Assembly (NCBI RefSeq): GCF_000359125.1 | Contig: NZ_CAAF010000016.1 | Coordinates: 1-64,000 of the forward strand | Source of the DNA: Mesorhizobium sp. STM 4661 | GTDB lineage: Bacteria > Pseudomonadota > Alphaproteobacteria > Rhizobiales > Rhizobiaceae | DNA: 64,000 nt | Direction of reading: 5' to 3' | In this document: piece after piece, positions 28,147 through 36,411 of the stretch | How the letters are laid out: each line of letters opens with the position of its first letter | Position numbering within the stretch: position 1 is the first letter of the stretch | The notes under the pieces: model-generated | Told to the model about the DNA's origin: nothing | Databases searched by the model: none | The model's input: the letters and a program-made list of their open reading frames with translations, nothing else | Position numbers and translations under genes: made by a program

Positions 28147-28187
28147 GCGCATGATCCTTTCCGAACCCGATTTTCGGGGTCATGCGC
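28147..28187. repeat. Palindromic intergenic sequence before lolA
   Basis: GCGCATGA at one end and TCATGCGC at the other pair, with inner CCGAA and TTCGG parts. This GCATGATC-type palindrome resembles a repeat family common between rhizobial genes. Only this copy is seen in the window. Confidence 0.6.
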
Positions 28188-28211
28188 CGGAACCACAAGA
28201 GAGTGACCGGC

Positions 28212-28877
28212 ATGAACAACTCATCTTTCGCCCCAAACCGTCGCCAGGTGCTTGGCCTGGGCCTGGTGCTCGCCGGCGCCGCGGCCGTCAATGTAATGCC
28301 CGGATTCCAGTTGCTGGCCTCGGCGCAGGGGGCGGTGCCGCCAACGGCGCAGAAGATCGCCGACCGCTTCTCCTCGGTCAAATCGATGAGCGGCGAGTTC
28401 GTCCAGTTCGGGCCCAAGGGCGAGCAGACCGGCGGCAAGTTCTTCCTGGAGCGGCCGGGCAAGATCCGCTTCAACTATGACGGCGCGTCGAATTTCAGGG
28501 TGATTTCCGACGGCACGTCGGTGGTCATCCTCAACAAGCGGCTGAACACGTCCGACCTCTACCCGCTGTCGAAGACGCCGCTCAAGCTGTTGCTTGACAA
28601 CAGGATCGATCTCTCCGGCGGTCGCGTCAAAAGCGTCAAGGAAGAGAACGACCTCACGACGATCCAGCTTGCCGACAAATCGGTGTTCGGCAATTCGAAG
28701 ATCACCATGATGTTCGATCCGAAATCCTACGAATTGCGCCAGTGGACCATCACCGACGCGCAAGGCAAGGACACGACGGTGATGATCTTCAACGTCAAGG
28801 AAGGCGTCAGCTTCGCCGCCGACACCTTCGCCATCGATTATACGGCCAACCGCGAGCTCAACACCAAATCCCGCTAG
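28212..28877 (+). CDS. lolA: Outer-membrane lipoprotein carrier LolA family protein
   Basis: A periplasmic chaperone that takes lipoproteins from LolCDE to the outer membrane. The 221 residues start with a signal region that holds RRQVLGLGLVLAGAAA (about residues 11-26), a twin-Arg pair that could mean Tat export. The mature part has SMSGEFVQFGPKGEQTGGKF and ERPGKIRFNYD, the LolA pattern. The ATG at 28212 is preferred over an upstream start in the palindrome. lolA directly after ftsK is a known arrangement. Confidence 0.92.
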   Translation: MNNSSFAPNRRQVLGLGLVLAGAAAVNVMPGFQLLASAQGAVPPTAQKIADRFSSVKSMSGEFVQFGPKGEQTGGKFFLERPGKIRFNYDGASNFRVISDGTSVVILNKRLNTSDLYPLSKTPLKLLLDNRIDLSGGRVKSVKEENDLTTIQLADKSVFGNSKITMMFDPKSYELRQWTITDAQGKDTTVMIFNVKEGVSFAADTFAIDYTANRELNTKSR

Positions 28878-28903
28878 GCATTTCGATAGCTGTGGATAGA
28901 AGC

Positions 28904-28940
28904 GAGCCGCGCCCTGCGGGGCGCGGCTCAGCTTGTTTTT
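28904..28940 (+). terminator. Rho-independent terminator of lolA
   Basis: GAGCCGCGCCC (28904-28914) and GGGCGCGGCTC (28919-28929) form a perfect 11-base stem with loop TGCG. A T-run (28936-28940) follows after six bases. Confidence 0.85.
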
Positions 28941-28987
28941 GAGGCCTGCGGCTGGCAGGTTCCGGCGTCGCCCGCTGGAACCTGCGC

Positions 28988-29794
28988 ATGACTTTTTCCA
29001 TCGCCACCTGGAACATAAATTCCGTCCGCCTGCGCATGCCGATCGTCGAGCGCCTGCTCAGGGAACAGGCGCCGGACGTGCTTTGCCTGCAGGAAACCAA
29101 AGTTCCCGACGAATTGTTTCCCGAGAAGGCCTTCCGCAAGCTCGGTTACGAGCACATCGCCTTCCATGGCCAGAAAGGCTACCACGGCGTGGCGACGGTG
29201 GCGCGCCGGCCGATCGAAGTGGTCGAAAAGCGTCGCTTCTGCGAGATCGACGACAGCCGGCATCTGTCGGTCACCGTGCGGGCCGGCGGCAAGGCGATCC
29301 TGCTGCACAATTTCTATGTGCCGGCCGGCGGCGACGAGCCCGACCCGGAGATCAACCGCAAGTTCAGGCACAAGCTTGATTTCGTCACCGAAATGAACGC
29401 CATCCGCGCCGACCATGACGAGGTGTCCGGCTCGATGCTGGTCGGCGATCTCAACATCGCGCCGCTAGAGCACGATGTCTGGTCGCACAAGCAGCTCCTG
29501 AAGGTGGTCAGCCACACGCCGGTCGAGACGGAAAGTTTCGAGGCGATGCGGCTGGCCGGCGACTGGGTCGACCTGATGCGGCTCAACGTGCCGCATGAGC
29601 AGAAGCTCTACACCTGGTGGAGCTACCGCGCGCAGGATTGGGAAGCATCCGATCGCGGCCGGCGGCTGGACCATGTCTGGTCGTCGCCAAACCTGGTGCC
29701 GAATTTCGCCGGCTACGAGATCCTGCGGCTGGCGCGCGGCTGGGAACGGCCGTCGGACCATGTGCCTGTCATCGCGCGGTTTGATTTAGAGTAG
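28988..29794 (+). CDS. xthA: Exodeoxyribonuclease III
   Basis: An AP endonuclease and 3'-5' exonuclease of base-excision repair, 268 residues. The endonuclease/exonuclease/phosphatase fold motifs are all seen: TWNINSVR (about residues 7-14), LCLQETKVPDE (metal-binding Glu), LVGDLNIAPLEHDVW (Asp and Asn), and the C-terminal RRLDHVW and SDHVPVIA with the catalytic Asp-His. Confidence 0.96.
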   Translation: MTFSIATWNINSVRLRMPIVERLLREQAPDVLCLQETKVPDELFPEKAFRKLGYEHIAFHGQKGYHGVATVARRPIEVVEKRRFCEIDDSRHLSVTVRAGGKAILLHNFYVPAGGDEPDPEINRKFRHKLDFVTEMNAIRADHDEVSGSMLVGDLNIAPLEHDVWSHKQLLKVVSHTPVETESFEAMRLAGDWVDLMRLNVPHEQKLYTWWSYRAQDWEASDRGRRLDHVWSSPNLVPNFAGYEILRLARGWERPSDHVPVIARFDLE

Positions 29795-29797
29795 TAG

Positions 29798-29815
29798 TGC
29801 GGACTGCAGTCCGCA
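29798..29815. other. Perfect 18-bp palindrome after xthA
   Basis: TGCGGACTGCAGTCCGCA is fully symmetric and begins three bases after the xthA stop, 12 bases before a dispersed 158-bp element. It could be a cruciform, a binding site or a target mark of the element. A related GGACTG hairpin lies after leuC (10518-10534). Confidence 0.6.
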
Positions 29816-29826
29816 GCGATCCTTCG

Positions 29827-29984
29827 CGCCCCCCTCTGTCCTGCCGGACATCTCCCCCACTTGGGGGGAGATTGGCCGTCACCTTGGCTTTCGCCAATCT
29901 CTAACGCTGCAGAAGTGGGCGGAGCGCCTGAACTGCCAATCTCCCTCCTTGTGGGGGAGATGTCCGGCAGGACAGAGGGGGGCG
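29827..29984 (-). repeat. Dispersed ~158-bp palindrome-ended element, copy C
   Basis: Opens CGCCCCCCTCTG and closes CAGAGGGGGGCG. The core has GCTTTCGCCAATCTC (near 29887), the same orientation as copy B. It lies between the convergent xthA and cyclic-nucleotide-binding genes. Confidence 0.85.
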
Positions 29985-30028
29985 CTGTCCCTCCGGCGTT
30001 TCACAAGTTCCGTATCACCGCGGCCCGC

Positions 30029-30484
30029 TCAGCCCTCGAAACGAGACGCCAGCTTCTCGATACGGCGGATCATTGCCTGAAAATCCTCGGAGATGCGCTG
30101 GTGCAGATGCACCGCGATATCGGGATACTCCTCCAGGATGCGGCGGAACATCTTGCGGCTGAGCCGCAGCACTTCCGAATCGATTTCGGCGAATGCGCTG
30201 GTCAGCCGATTGGTGTCGGCGATCAGCGCCAGCTCGCTGAGGATGGTGCCGGGGCCGGCCGTGCCGATCGGGACGCGTTCGCCATTCTGCTCGCGATAGA
30301 GCACGATGCGCCCGCTGACGACGATATAGGCGGAATCCGCTACGTCGTCCTCGCGGTAGAGCTTGTGGTCGGCCTGCAGCATGGTGGTTTCGGCGCCAAA
30401 GGCGAGCAGACGCAACTGTTCCTGCGTGAAGTCCTCGAAGAGCCTCACGGTGGACAGGATGCGAATGTCGTCATCCAACGCCAT
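30029..30484 (-). CDS. Stand-alone cyclic-nucleotide-binding domain protein
   Basis: A 151-residue protein that is one cNMP-binding beta-barrel with its C-helix. GPGTILSELALIADTNRLTSAFAEIDSEVLRL corresponds to the phosphate-binding cassette (about residues 78-109). The canonical Gly-Glu is here LSELAL, and the Arg is followed by LTS, so the pocket is close to CRP-type but not identical. There is no helix-turn-helix, so it is not itself a transcription factor. It may sense cAMP for a partner, perhaps the response regulator gene just upstream on the same strand. Confidence 0.88.
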   Translation of the reverse strand: MALDDDIRILSTVRLFEDFTQEQLRLLAFGAETTMLQADHKLYREDDVADSAYIVVSGRIVLYREQNGERVPIGTAGPGTILSELALIADTNRLTSAFAEIDSEVLRLSRKMFRRILEEYPDIAVHLHQRISEDFQAMIRRIEKLASRFEG

Positions 30485-30609
30485 CTAGCTATGTCCCCGA
30501 ACCGACAGTCCGACGCCTCCCTCTAGAGTTCGACCCGGAACCACCTCCAGTTTCAGGATCGTACCGGAACGCAGTCCTCGCCCCGACCGCTTAATAGATG
30601 ATGAAATGT

Positions 30610-31293
30610 TTAAGGAACCAGCTTGTAGCCGCCGCTTTCTGTCACAAGAATTTCCGCATTGGAAGGATCGCGCTCGATCTTCTGGCGCAGCCGGTAGACA
30701 TGGGTTTCAAGCGTGTGCGTGGTGACGCCGGAATTATAGCCCCAGACTTCCTCGAGCAGCACGTCGCGCGTCACCACCTTCTGGTCGGCGCGATATAGAT
30801 ATTTGATGATCGAGGCTTCCTTCTCGGTCAGCCGCACCTTGGTGCCGCGCTGGTCGATCAGAAGCTTCTGGCTTGGCTTGAAGGTGTAGGGACCGACCGA
30901 AAAGGTGGCGTCCTCGCTCTGCTCGTGCTGGCGCAGCTGGGCGCGGATGCGGGCCAGAAGCACGGCGAAGCGGAACGGCTTCGTCACGTAGTCGTTGGCG
31001 CCGGCCTCGAGACCGAGAATCGTATCAGAATCCGTGTCGTGTCCGGTCAGCATGATGATCGGAGCCTTGTAGCCGCCCTTGCGCAGTATCTTCACCGCCT
31101 CCCGGCCATCCATGTCGGGCAGGCCGACATCCATGATGAGCAGATCGATGAGGCCGCCGCGCGCCGCGGCGACGCCCTTGGCGGCGGTTGATTCCTGCAG
31201 GACATCGAATTCCTCGTAGAGAGATAATTGCTCGACGAGTGTGCCGCGCAGGTCGTCATCATCGTCAACGATCAGGATGGTGCGTGAGGTCAT
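30610..31293 (-). CDS. OmpR-family response regulator (CenR-like)
   Basis: A 227-residue two-component regulator. The receiver domain has the acidic pocket VDDDDD (9-14), the phosphorylation site Asp55 in IMDVGLPDMDG, Thr83 and Lys105 in YVTKPF. A winged-helix DNA-binding domain (about 130-227) ends with THTLETHVYRLRQKIE and ESGGYKLVP. The sequence and the neighbouring cell-wall gene recall the envelope regulator CenR of alphaproteobacteria; this is from memory, not a search. No histidine kinase gene is adjacent. Confidence 0.92.
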   Translation of the reverse strand: MTSRTILIVDDDDDLRGTLVEQLSLYEEFDVLQESTAAKGVAAARGGLIDLLIMDVGLPDMDGREAVKILRKGGYKAPIIMLTGHDTDSDTILGLEAGANDYVTKPFRFAVLLARIRAQLRQHEQSEDATFSVGPYTFKPSQKLLIDQRGTKVRLTEKEASIIKYLYRADQKVVTRDVLLEEVWGYNSGVTTHTLETHVYRLRQKIERDPSNAEILVTESGGYKLVP

Positions 31294-31389
31294 GGATCAA
31301 TCCGTTGTTTTGAAAAGAAAATTCAGTTGACCGCCCCCCGTTTATGCTGAAGCTGACCGGCACAACAGCCGATCACAGTGATTTGTTCC

Positions 31390-31974
31390 GTGACACGATC
31401 ATACAAGAAAAAACGGCAGCGCAATGCAGCCGGCGCATTTTTGCAAAAAGGGCTTCGCGTGCTCACCGTGCGCGCCCGGCCCGGCAATGCCAGCCAGGGG
31501 CTCCTGCAGGCCGCCGGACTGGTGTTTCCATGCGCGCTGGGACGCGGCGGCATCTCGGCCGGCAAGCGCGAAGGCGACGGCGCCACGCCGCTTGCCTCGA
31601 TGCGGATCCTGTCAGGATATTTTCGCGGGGATCATTTTTTCGACGCCCGCAAAACCCGGCTGGCGATGGCGCCGATCGGGCCGGATCTCGGCTGGTGCGA
31701 AGTGCCCGACGACCGCAACTACAACCGCCCGGTGAAGATCCCCTATGGCGCCAGCCATGAGCACATGCGGCGTGCCGACCGGCTCTATGACGCCTGTCTG
31801 GTGCTCGACTGGAACATCGCGCCGCGCCGACGCGGCCGCGGCAGCGCCATCTTCTTCCATCTGGCGCACGCCGGTTTCACGCCGACGCAAGGCTGCGTGG
31901 CGGTGACGGCGCGCGCGATGGCGCGGCTGTTGCCGCTGCTGTCGGACCGCACGGTGGTGAAGGTGGTGAGGTAA
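31390..31974 (+). CDS. L,D-transpeptidase (YkuD) family protein
   Basis: A ~194-residue protein with the catalytic pattern of L,D-transpeptidases near the C-terminus: FFHLAHAGFTPTQGCVAVT, with the nucleophile Cys in TQGCV (about residue 169) and the upstream His. These enzymes make 3-3 peptidoglycan cross-links or attach proteins, and are numerous in Rhizobiales. No signal peptide is seen, and the GTG start at 31390 is uncertain. It is divergent from the CenR-like regulator, which suggests control by it. Confidence 0.85.
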   Translation: MTRSYKKKRQRNAAGAFLQKGLRVLTVRARPGNASQGLLQAAGLVFPCALGRGGISAGKREGDGATPLASMRILSGYFRGDHFFDARKTRLAMAPIGPDLGWCEVPDDRNYNRPVKIPYGASHEHMRRADRLYDACLVLDWNIAPRRRGRGSAIFFHLAHAGFTPTQGCVAVTARAMARLLPLLSDRTVVKVVR

Positions 31975-32031
31975 GGGCAGTAGGGCAGTAGGCGCTCTCT
32001 TTTCCCCTACTGCCGTATTGCCCTACTGCCT
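31975..32031. terminator. Repeat-rich hairpin between convergent genes
   Basis: GGGCAGTA is repeated twice (31975-31992). Its complement TACTGCC also occurs twice (32008-32014 and 32024-32030). A long stem can form in more than one register. It probably terminates the transpeptidase and DUF1127 transcripts. Confidence 0.55.
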
Positions 32032-32038
32032 TACTCCC

Positions 32039-32293
32039 TTAGTGTCGCGGCTTCTGCCAGCCAATGTCGAGCAGTCCCAGCCGGCCTAGCTCCCGGTCCA
32101 TGGCGCGGGCGACATCCTTGCGCTCGGCGCCGATGTCGCGCAGTTGGCGATCCGGGAGATCCTCGACATTTTCATGCGGAAGGTTGGGTCCATGCGGGAG
32201 GTTGACCGCGATTCTCGCGTGGCGGAACCACTCAATTGCCGCGCGCAGCCAGATTGGCCCGGCAGCGGGAGACTTCAAAACGATGTGTGACAT
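32039..32293 (-). CDS. DUF1127 family small protein
   Basis: An 84-residue protein. The C-terminal part VEDLPDRQLRDIGAERKDV (about residues 43-61) is the DUF1127 (YjiS-like) signature. Such short basic proteins in alphaproteobacteria have been linked to RNA binding and to phosphate and carbon storage, but this one is untested. It is divergent from the LysR-type gene 36-165 bases away. Confidence 0.8.
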   Translation of the reverse strand: MSHIVLKSPAAGPIWLRAAIEWFRHARIAVNLPHGPNLPHENVEDLPDRQLRDIGAERKDVARAMDRELGRLGLLDIGWQKPRH

Positions 32294-32457
32294 GACGTGA
32301 TCCGTTCCATCCGGTCATCAAATCCAGTTTGATGGTTTCTCGATGGCCACATCATTACGGATTGAAATTGAAGAGGGAAACGAGTAGTTCTTTTCAGATC
32401 ATCAAGTTTTATTTGTGGATCAAGAGCGATGATCCTGCCAAAAATCATGCCGCGCTG

Positions 32458-33408
32458 ATGGCCCGCCTGCTGCCGGGAACGCGTGCCTTGAGAACGCTGG
32501 AGGCGGCGGCCCGGCACCTCAATTTCACCCGCGCCGCCGATGAGCTCGGCCTGACGCCGGCGGCGGTCAGCCACCTGATCAAGGAAATCGAGGATCAGCT
32601 CGGCATCGTGCTGTTCACGCGCACCAGCCGTACCATCCGGCTGACCGAGGCGGGCGCGGTGCTGTTCGAGGCCTCGGCCGACGCGCTCGACCTGCTTGGC
32701 CGGGCCGTTTCACGGGCGCACAAGATGGCGCGCGGCACAGCGCAACTGAAAGTGACTCTCGACGCCCAGTTCGCGACAAAATGGCTGATGCGACGTGTCG
32801 ACAGCTTTCGCAAGCACCAGCCTGATATCGAGCTGCGCTTCGACATCACCTATGAAGTGCGCGACTTCGACCGCGACGACGTCGATGTCGGCATCCGCTT
32901 CGGCACCGGGAAATATGCCGGACTTTGCAGCCACCGCCTGTTCGACAATGTCATCATTCCCGTGTGCAGTCCGGCGCTGCTCAAGGCGGGGCCGCCGCTG
33001 AAGGAGCCGCGCGACCTGTTCCATCATACGCTTGCCCATATCGTATGGGCGCGGCAGGGCGTGACCTGGCCGAACTGGCGCATGTGGATGGCGGCGGCCG
33101 GCGTCGACGATTTCGACGACAGCCGGACGGTCGTCTTCAGCAATTCCTCGGATGCCGTGCAGGCCGCGCTCGACGGCAACGCGGTGGCGCTCGCCGACTT
33201 CGCCATGGTGGCGAACGATCTTTCAGAAGGCCGGCTGGTGCGGCCATTCGCGCTGGGCATCAAGGTCGCGCCCGACTTCGCCTATCACCTGGTCTATCCC
33301 CAGGGCTCCGCAGATGACGCCAGGATCGTGGCGTTCAAGGACTGGCTCCTGAACGAAGTCCACAACCCGCAGCCAGATCCTACACGTCGAAGCTGGGACG
33401 AGCTTTAG
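32458..33408 (+). CDS. LysR-family transcriptional regulator, GcvA-like
   Basis: A 316-residue regulator. The N-terminal helix-turn-helix covers ALRTLEAAARHLNFTRAADEL (about 9-29), the order RTLEAAARHLNFT being typical of the GcvA group. A type-2 periplasmic-like effector domain follows (about 90-300). The start is uncertain: the frame is open to 32329, but the normal LysR beginning is at the ATG at 32458. The divergent DUF1127 gene is the likeliest target; the effector is unknown. Confidence 0.9.
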   Translation: MARLLPGTRALRTLEAAARHLNFTRAADELGLTPAAVSHLIKEIEDQLGIVLFTRTSRTIRLTEAGAVLFEASADALDLLGRAVSRAHKMARGTAQLKVTLDAQFATKWLMRRVDSFRKHQPDIELRFDITYEVRDFDRDDVDVGIRFGTGKYAGLCSHRLFDNVIIPVCSPALLKAGPPLKEPRDLFHHTLAHIVWARQGVTWPNWRMWMAAAGVDDFDDSRTVVFSNSSDAVQAALDGNAVALADFAMVANDLSEGRLVRPFALGIKVAPDFAYHLVYPQGSADDARIVAFKDWLLNEVHNPQPDPTRRSWDEL

Positions 33409-33436
33409 TGTCGCCCCATTTTCTAAGCGGCAACGC

Positions 33437-33859
33437 TCAGCCAGCGACTTCCGGCACGCCGAACCAGCCGATCACCGCGCCGATGAGCAGCAGCACGCCA
33501 AGCCAGTGACCGGTGTCGATCAGGGTCAGATCCCAGCCGAAGCCTTCGTAGCGATGGTTGACGGAAAGCGTCGTGGCAACGAAACCAAGCCAGAGGACGA
33601 AACCGAAGACGAGCCCGGCAACGAGGCTCGGCTCGCCGCCGGTCACCGCGCCGACGATCAGGGCGGTGACAAATGCCATCAAAAGTTCCGCGATGAAGGA
33701 GATGACGAAGGGCAGCGGCGATTTCTTCATGGTCGCCGGATCAAGCCTGGCGGCCTTCAGCCATGGCTTGCTCAAACCCATGTACCAGACCGCGCCGAAC
33801 AGCCACGCCACCACGGCGGCGACGATCACCGCCAGCCAGTTCACTGCTGAAAAATCCAT
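33437..33859 (-). CDS. DUF1761 family membrane protein
   Basis: A 140-residue protein with four membrane helices. VNWLAVIVAAVVAWLFGAVWY at the start and the later WLGFVATTLSVNHRYEG fit DUF1761. Function unknown. It is convergent with the LysR gene, and a palindromic repeat lies just upstream of it. Confidence 0.88.
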   Translation of the reverse strand: MDFSAVNWLAVIVAAVVAWLFGAVWYMGLSKPWLKAARLDPATMKKSPLPFVISFIAELLMAFVTALIVGAVTGGEPSLVAGLVFGFVLWLGFVATTLSVNHRYEGFGWDLTLIDTGHWLGVLLLIGAVIGWFGVPEVAG

Positions 33860-33879
33860 GAATTTGCCTCCCCCGAAAC

Positions 33880-33924
33880 ATGTCGCCCAAAAGTGCCCGG
33901 CGGTTTTTGGGACAGCGACATGCG
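33880..33924 (+). repeat. Short palindromic intergenic repeat, copy 1
   Basis: Begins CATGTCGCCCAAAAGTG and ends GGACAGCGACATGC, with GCGGTTTT in the middle. The ends are inverted repeats (CATGTCGC and GCGACATG). Copy 2 is at 46911-46956 in the same orientation. Both lie upstream of minus-strand genes. Confidence 0.75.
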
Positions 33925-33970
33925 TATTCTCAAAATCGATGCGCGATGGAACGCCTGTTCGGCGCTGCCG

Positions 33971-34627
33971 TCAAGCAAGGCGCCAGACGGTGGTGCGCTT
34001 GACCTCGGCGTCCTCCAGAGCCCGTGTCACCGCCACCTCGTAGACGGCAAGCGGCTCCAACCCCGTCTTCGGCAGATAGGCGCGGCCAGGGTCGCCGACG
34101 AGGATCTCGGCGCCGCGCGCTCTCAGTATCGCGAACCACGGTATCAGACGGTCGGCGAACGGCTTGTCGTAGAAGACGTCGCCGGCCAGAACCACATCCC
34201 AGCCCGCATCGGTCCCGACACAGTCCGTGCCGAGGACCTTTATCCCGACGCCATTGGCCTCTCCATTGAGGCGGATCGCGGTCGCACAGAACGGGTCGAT
34301 GTCGGCGGCGGTCACATCCACCGCACCGGCCTGCACGGCTGCGATGCCGACTAGGCCGGAGCCGGAAGCGAAATCGAGCACACGCTTGCCGCGCACCGTA
34401 TCGGGATTGTCGAGGATGTAGCGGGCAAGGCCTTGGCCGCCGGCCCAGGCGAAGGCCCAGAAGGGGGGCGGCAGGCCGATTTCGGTCAGTTCGTCCTCGG
34501 TCCGCTGCCACAGATCATGCGCTTCGTCGGCCAGATGCAGCAGGATCTCCGGCACATGCGGCGGCGCCATCAACGCCGTGCTGTCGAGGATGAACTTTTT
34601 CGCGCTGTCTGGCGTCAGCGCCGTCAC
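33971..34627 (-). CDS. Class I SAM methyltransferase (Prmt/ETF-beta lysine methyltransferase-like)
   Basis: A 218-residue methyltransferase. FWAFAWAGGQGLARYILDNP (about residues 52-71) and VLDFASGSGLVGIAA (motif I) are typical of the protein methyltransferase branch that includes ETF-beta lysine methyltransferases and PrmA relatives. DVVLAGDVFYDKPF is the post-II motif. The GTG start at 34627 overlaps the stop of the EVE gene (GTGA), so they are coupled. Which protein it modifies is unknown. Confidence 0.87.
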   Translation of the reverse strand: MTALTPDSAKKFILDSTALMAPPHVPEILLHLADEAHDLWQRTEDELTEIGLPPPFWAFAWAGGQGLARYILDNPDTVRGKRVLDFASGSGLVGIAAVQAGAVDVTAADIDPFCATAIRLNGEANGVGIKVLGTDCVGTDAGWDVVLAGDVFYDKPFADRLIPWFAILRARGAEILVGDPGRAYLPKTGLEPLAVYEVAVTRALEDAEVKRTTVWRLA

Positions 34628-35049
34628 GGAGCCGGCGTCAGGCCGCCCATGCGGCAGACCTCTTTCCATTCCGCCGGGGTCACCGGCTGGACGGAAAGCC
34701 GCCCGAGCCGAACCAGCGCCATTTCGGCAAGCTTGGGATTGGCTTTGACCTGCTCCAGCGTCGGCGGGTTCGGCACATCCTTGAAGGCGCGGATGTCGAC
34801 GCATTCCCAGCGCGGATCGTCAGTGGTGGTATCCGGATGAGCCAGCGCGCAGACCTCGGCGATACCGACGACGTCAAGCCCTTCATTGGAGTGGTAGAAG
34901 AAGCCGAGATCGCCGATCTGCATCGCCTTCATGTTGTTGCGCGCCGCATAGTTGCGTACGCCGTCCCATTGCGTGCCGGCCTTGCCCTTCGCCTTCAACG
35001 CCTCGAAGGAGAAGACCGAGGGCTCGGATTTGAACAGCCAGTAGTTCAT
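34624..35049 (-). CDS. EVE domain protein
   Basis: A 141-residue protein that is one EVE (YTH-like PUA) domain. MNYWLFKSEPSVFSFEAL and WDGVRNYAARNNMKAM (about 29-44) and FFYHSNEG are the family hallmarks. EVE domains bind modified bases in RNA or DNA. GAGGAGGAAC precedes the ATG. It sits between a YciI-like gene and the coupled methyltransferase. The same grouping is common in rhizobia as far as I recall. Confidence 0.93.
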   Translation of the reverse strand: MNYWLFKSEPSVFSFEALKAKGKAGTQWDGVRNYAARNNMKAMQIGDLGFFYHSNEGLDVVGIAEVCALAHPDTTTDDPRWECVDIRAFKDVPNPPTLEQVKANPKLAEMALVRLGRLSVQPVTPAEWKEVCRMGGLTPAP

Positions 35050-35074
35050 TTTTGTTCCTCCTCGCGGCCAGAGG

Positions 35075-35371
35075 TCAGCTAGCCGCCGGTTTGTTGAAGG
35101 CCCAATTCCATTGCCGGATTTCGACGCTCTCGAACAGCCCGGCCTTGGCATAGGGATCGGCAGCCGACAGTGCCTGAGCACCGGCCAGATCGGGCGCCTC
35201 GACCACGACGAGACTGCCATTCGGCTTGCCGTCGGCGTCGAGGAACGGACCGGCGAAGGCCAGTTTCTTTTCGCCGTTCAGCCCCTCCAGGAAGGCAACA
35301 TGCTCGGGCCGTGTATCGAGCCGCACCTGCAGCTTTCCAGGCTTGTCTTTGCAAATCCACGCAAACAGCAT
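35075..35371 (-). CDS. YciI family protein
   Basis: A 98-residue protein beginning MLFAWICKDKPG and with RPEHVAFL (His-containing), FAGPFLDADGKPNGSLVVVE and ADPYAKAGLFESVEIRQWNW, all standard YciI features. YciI proteins have a ferredoxin-like fold with a His-Asp pocket and unknown substrates. The start ATG follows GGAGCTGG. It lies 26 bases after gpsA and 25 before the EVE gene. Confidence 0.9.
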   Translation of the reverse strand: MLFAWICKDKPGKLQVRLDTRPEHVAFLEGLNGEKKLAFAGPFLDADGKPNGSLVVVEAPDLAGAQALSAADPYAKAGLFESVEIRQWNWAFNKPAAS

Positions 35372-35397
35372 TTTTTCCAGCTCCGGATTGTTCGAGA

Positions 35398-36411
35398 TTA
35401 CACGTCGGTTTCGGTCTTCAGCGGCCTGGTCATCAGCGCCGACACAGCCTGGCTTATGGTGATGGTGCCGTCCAGTATCGCTGATACAGCTGTGATGATC
35501 GGCGCGTCGATGCCGCGCTCGATGGCGATGCGGGCGGCGATCGCCGCCGTCGGCACGCCTTCGGCCAGCGGCAGGCCGGCAAGCGGCTTGCCTTGGCCGA
35601 GCGCCAGCCCGTAAGCAAAGTTGCGCGACTGGGCGGACGAGCAGGTGAGCAAAAGGTCGCCGAGGCCGGAAAGGCCCATCAGCGTCTCCGGTTTCGCCCC
35701 GAAGGCAGCTCCCAAGCGGCGCAATTCGACAAAGCCGCGCGTCACCATGGCGGCCTGGGCGCTGGCGCCGAGCCCGGCGCCGGTGACAGCACCGGCAGCG
35801 ATGGCGAAGACGTTCTTCAGCGCACCGCCGATTTCGACGCCGATGAGGTCGTCGCTCGAATAGCAGCGCAGATTCCGTGCCGAAAAACGGGCGGCAAGGT
35901 CGGCCGCCCGACCCTCGTCGCGGGCGGCGACAACCACGGCCGTCGGCAGGCCCCTGGCGACGTCGGTGGCGAAGCTCGGGCCGGACAGCGCGGCGACCGG
36001 ACTTTTCGGCAGAATCTCCTCGACTATCGCCGACAGCAGCGCGCCGGTGTCGCGCTCGATGCCCTTGGCGCAGAGAACCAGTGGGACGCCCTGCGGCATA
36101 TGGTCTTTCACGGCTGCCAGCATGGCGCGCAGCGACTGCGCCGGCGCCACCGCCAGCACACAATCGGCGCCGTCGAGCGCGGCCTTGATGTCGCTGGTCG
36201 CCACGATGCCGGGCTCGATCGCAATACCCGGCAGATAGCGCGGATTTTCGCCGTGGTCGATCGCGGCGACGGTCTCCGGATCGCGCGCATAGAGGCGGAC
36301 GAAATGGCCGGCACGCAGCATGGCCAGCGCCAGCGCCGTGCCCCAGGCGCCGCCGCCAAGCACGGCGACGCGCCAGCCGCTTGGGGCCCTATCCTCGCCG
36401 CCAACAGTCAT
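35398..36411 (-). CDS. gpsA: NAD(P)-dependent glycerol-3-phosphate dehydrogenase
   Basis: Reduces dihydroxyacetone phosphate to sn-glycerol-3-phosphate for phospholipids. It is 337 residues long. The nucleotide fold is [14 protein letters not shown] (15-28). VLCAKGIE holds the catalytic-region Lys, and [16 protein letters not shown] the second Lys. [15 protein letters not shown] is a family signature. The ATG overlaps the tsaD stop by four bases, so gpsA is coupled to tsaD, as in many Rhizobiales. Confidence 0.97.
   Translation of the reverse strand: MTVGGEDRAPSGWRVAVLGGGAWGTALALAMLRAGHFVRLYARDPETVAAIDHGENPRYLPGIAIEPGIVATSDIKAALDGADCVLAVAPAQSLRAMLAAVKDHMPQGVPLVLCAKGIERDTGALLSAIVEEILPKSPVAALSGPSFATDVARGLPTAVVVAARDEGRAADLAARFSARNLRCYSSDDLIGVEIGGALKNVFAIAAGAVTGAGLGASAQAAMVTRGFVELRRLGAAFGAKPETLMGLSGLGDLLLTCSSAQSRNFAYGLALGQGKPLAGLPLAEGVPTAAIAARIAIERGIDAPIITAVSAILDGTITISQAVSALMTRPLKTETDV

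Noticed and set aside
30029..30484. Reading the cyclic-nucleotide-binding protein as a CRP/FNR transcription factor
   Set aside because: The protein ends at 151 residues after the C-helix; no helix-turn-helix is encoded in any frame downstream.
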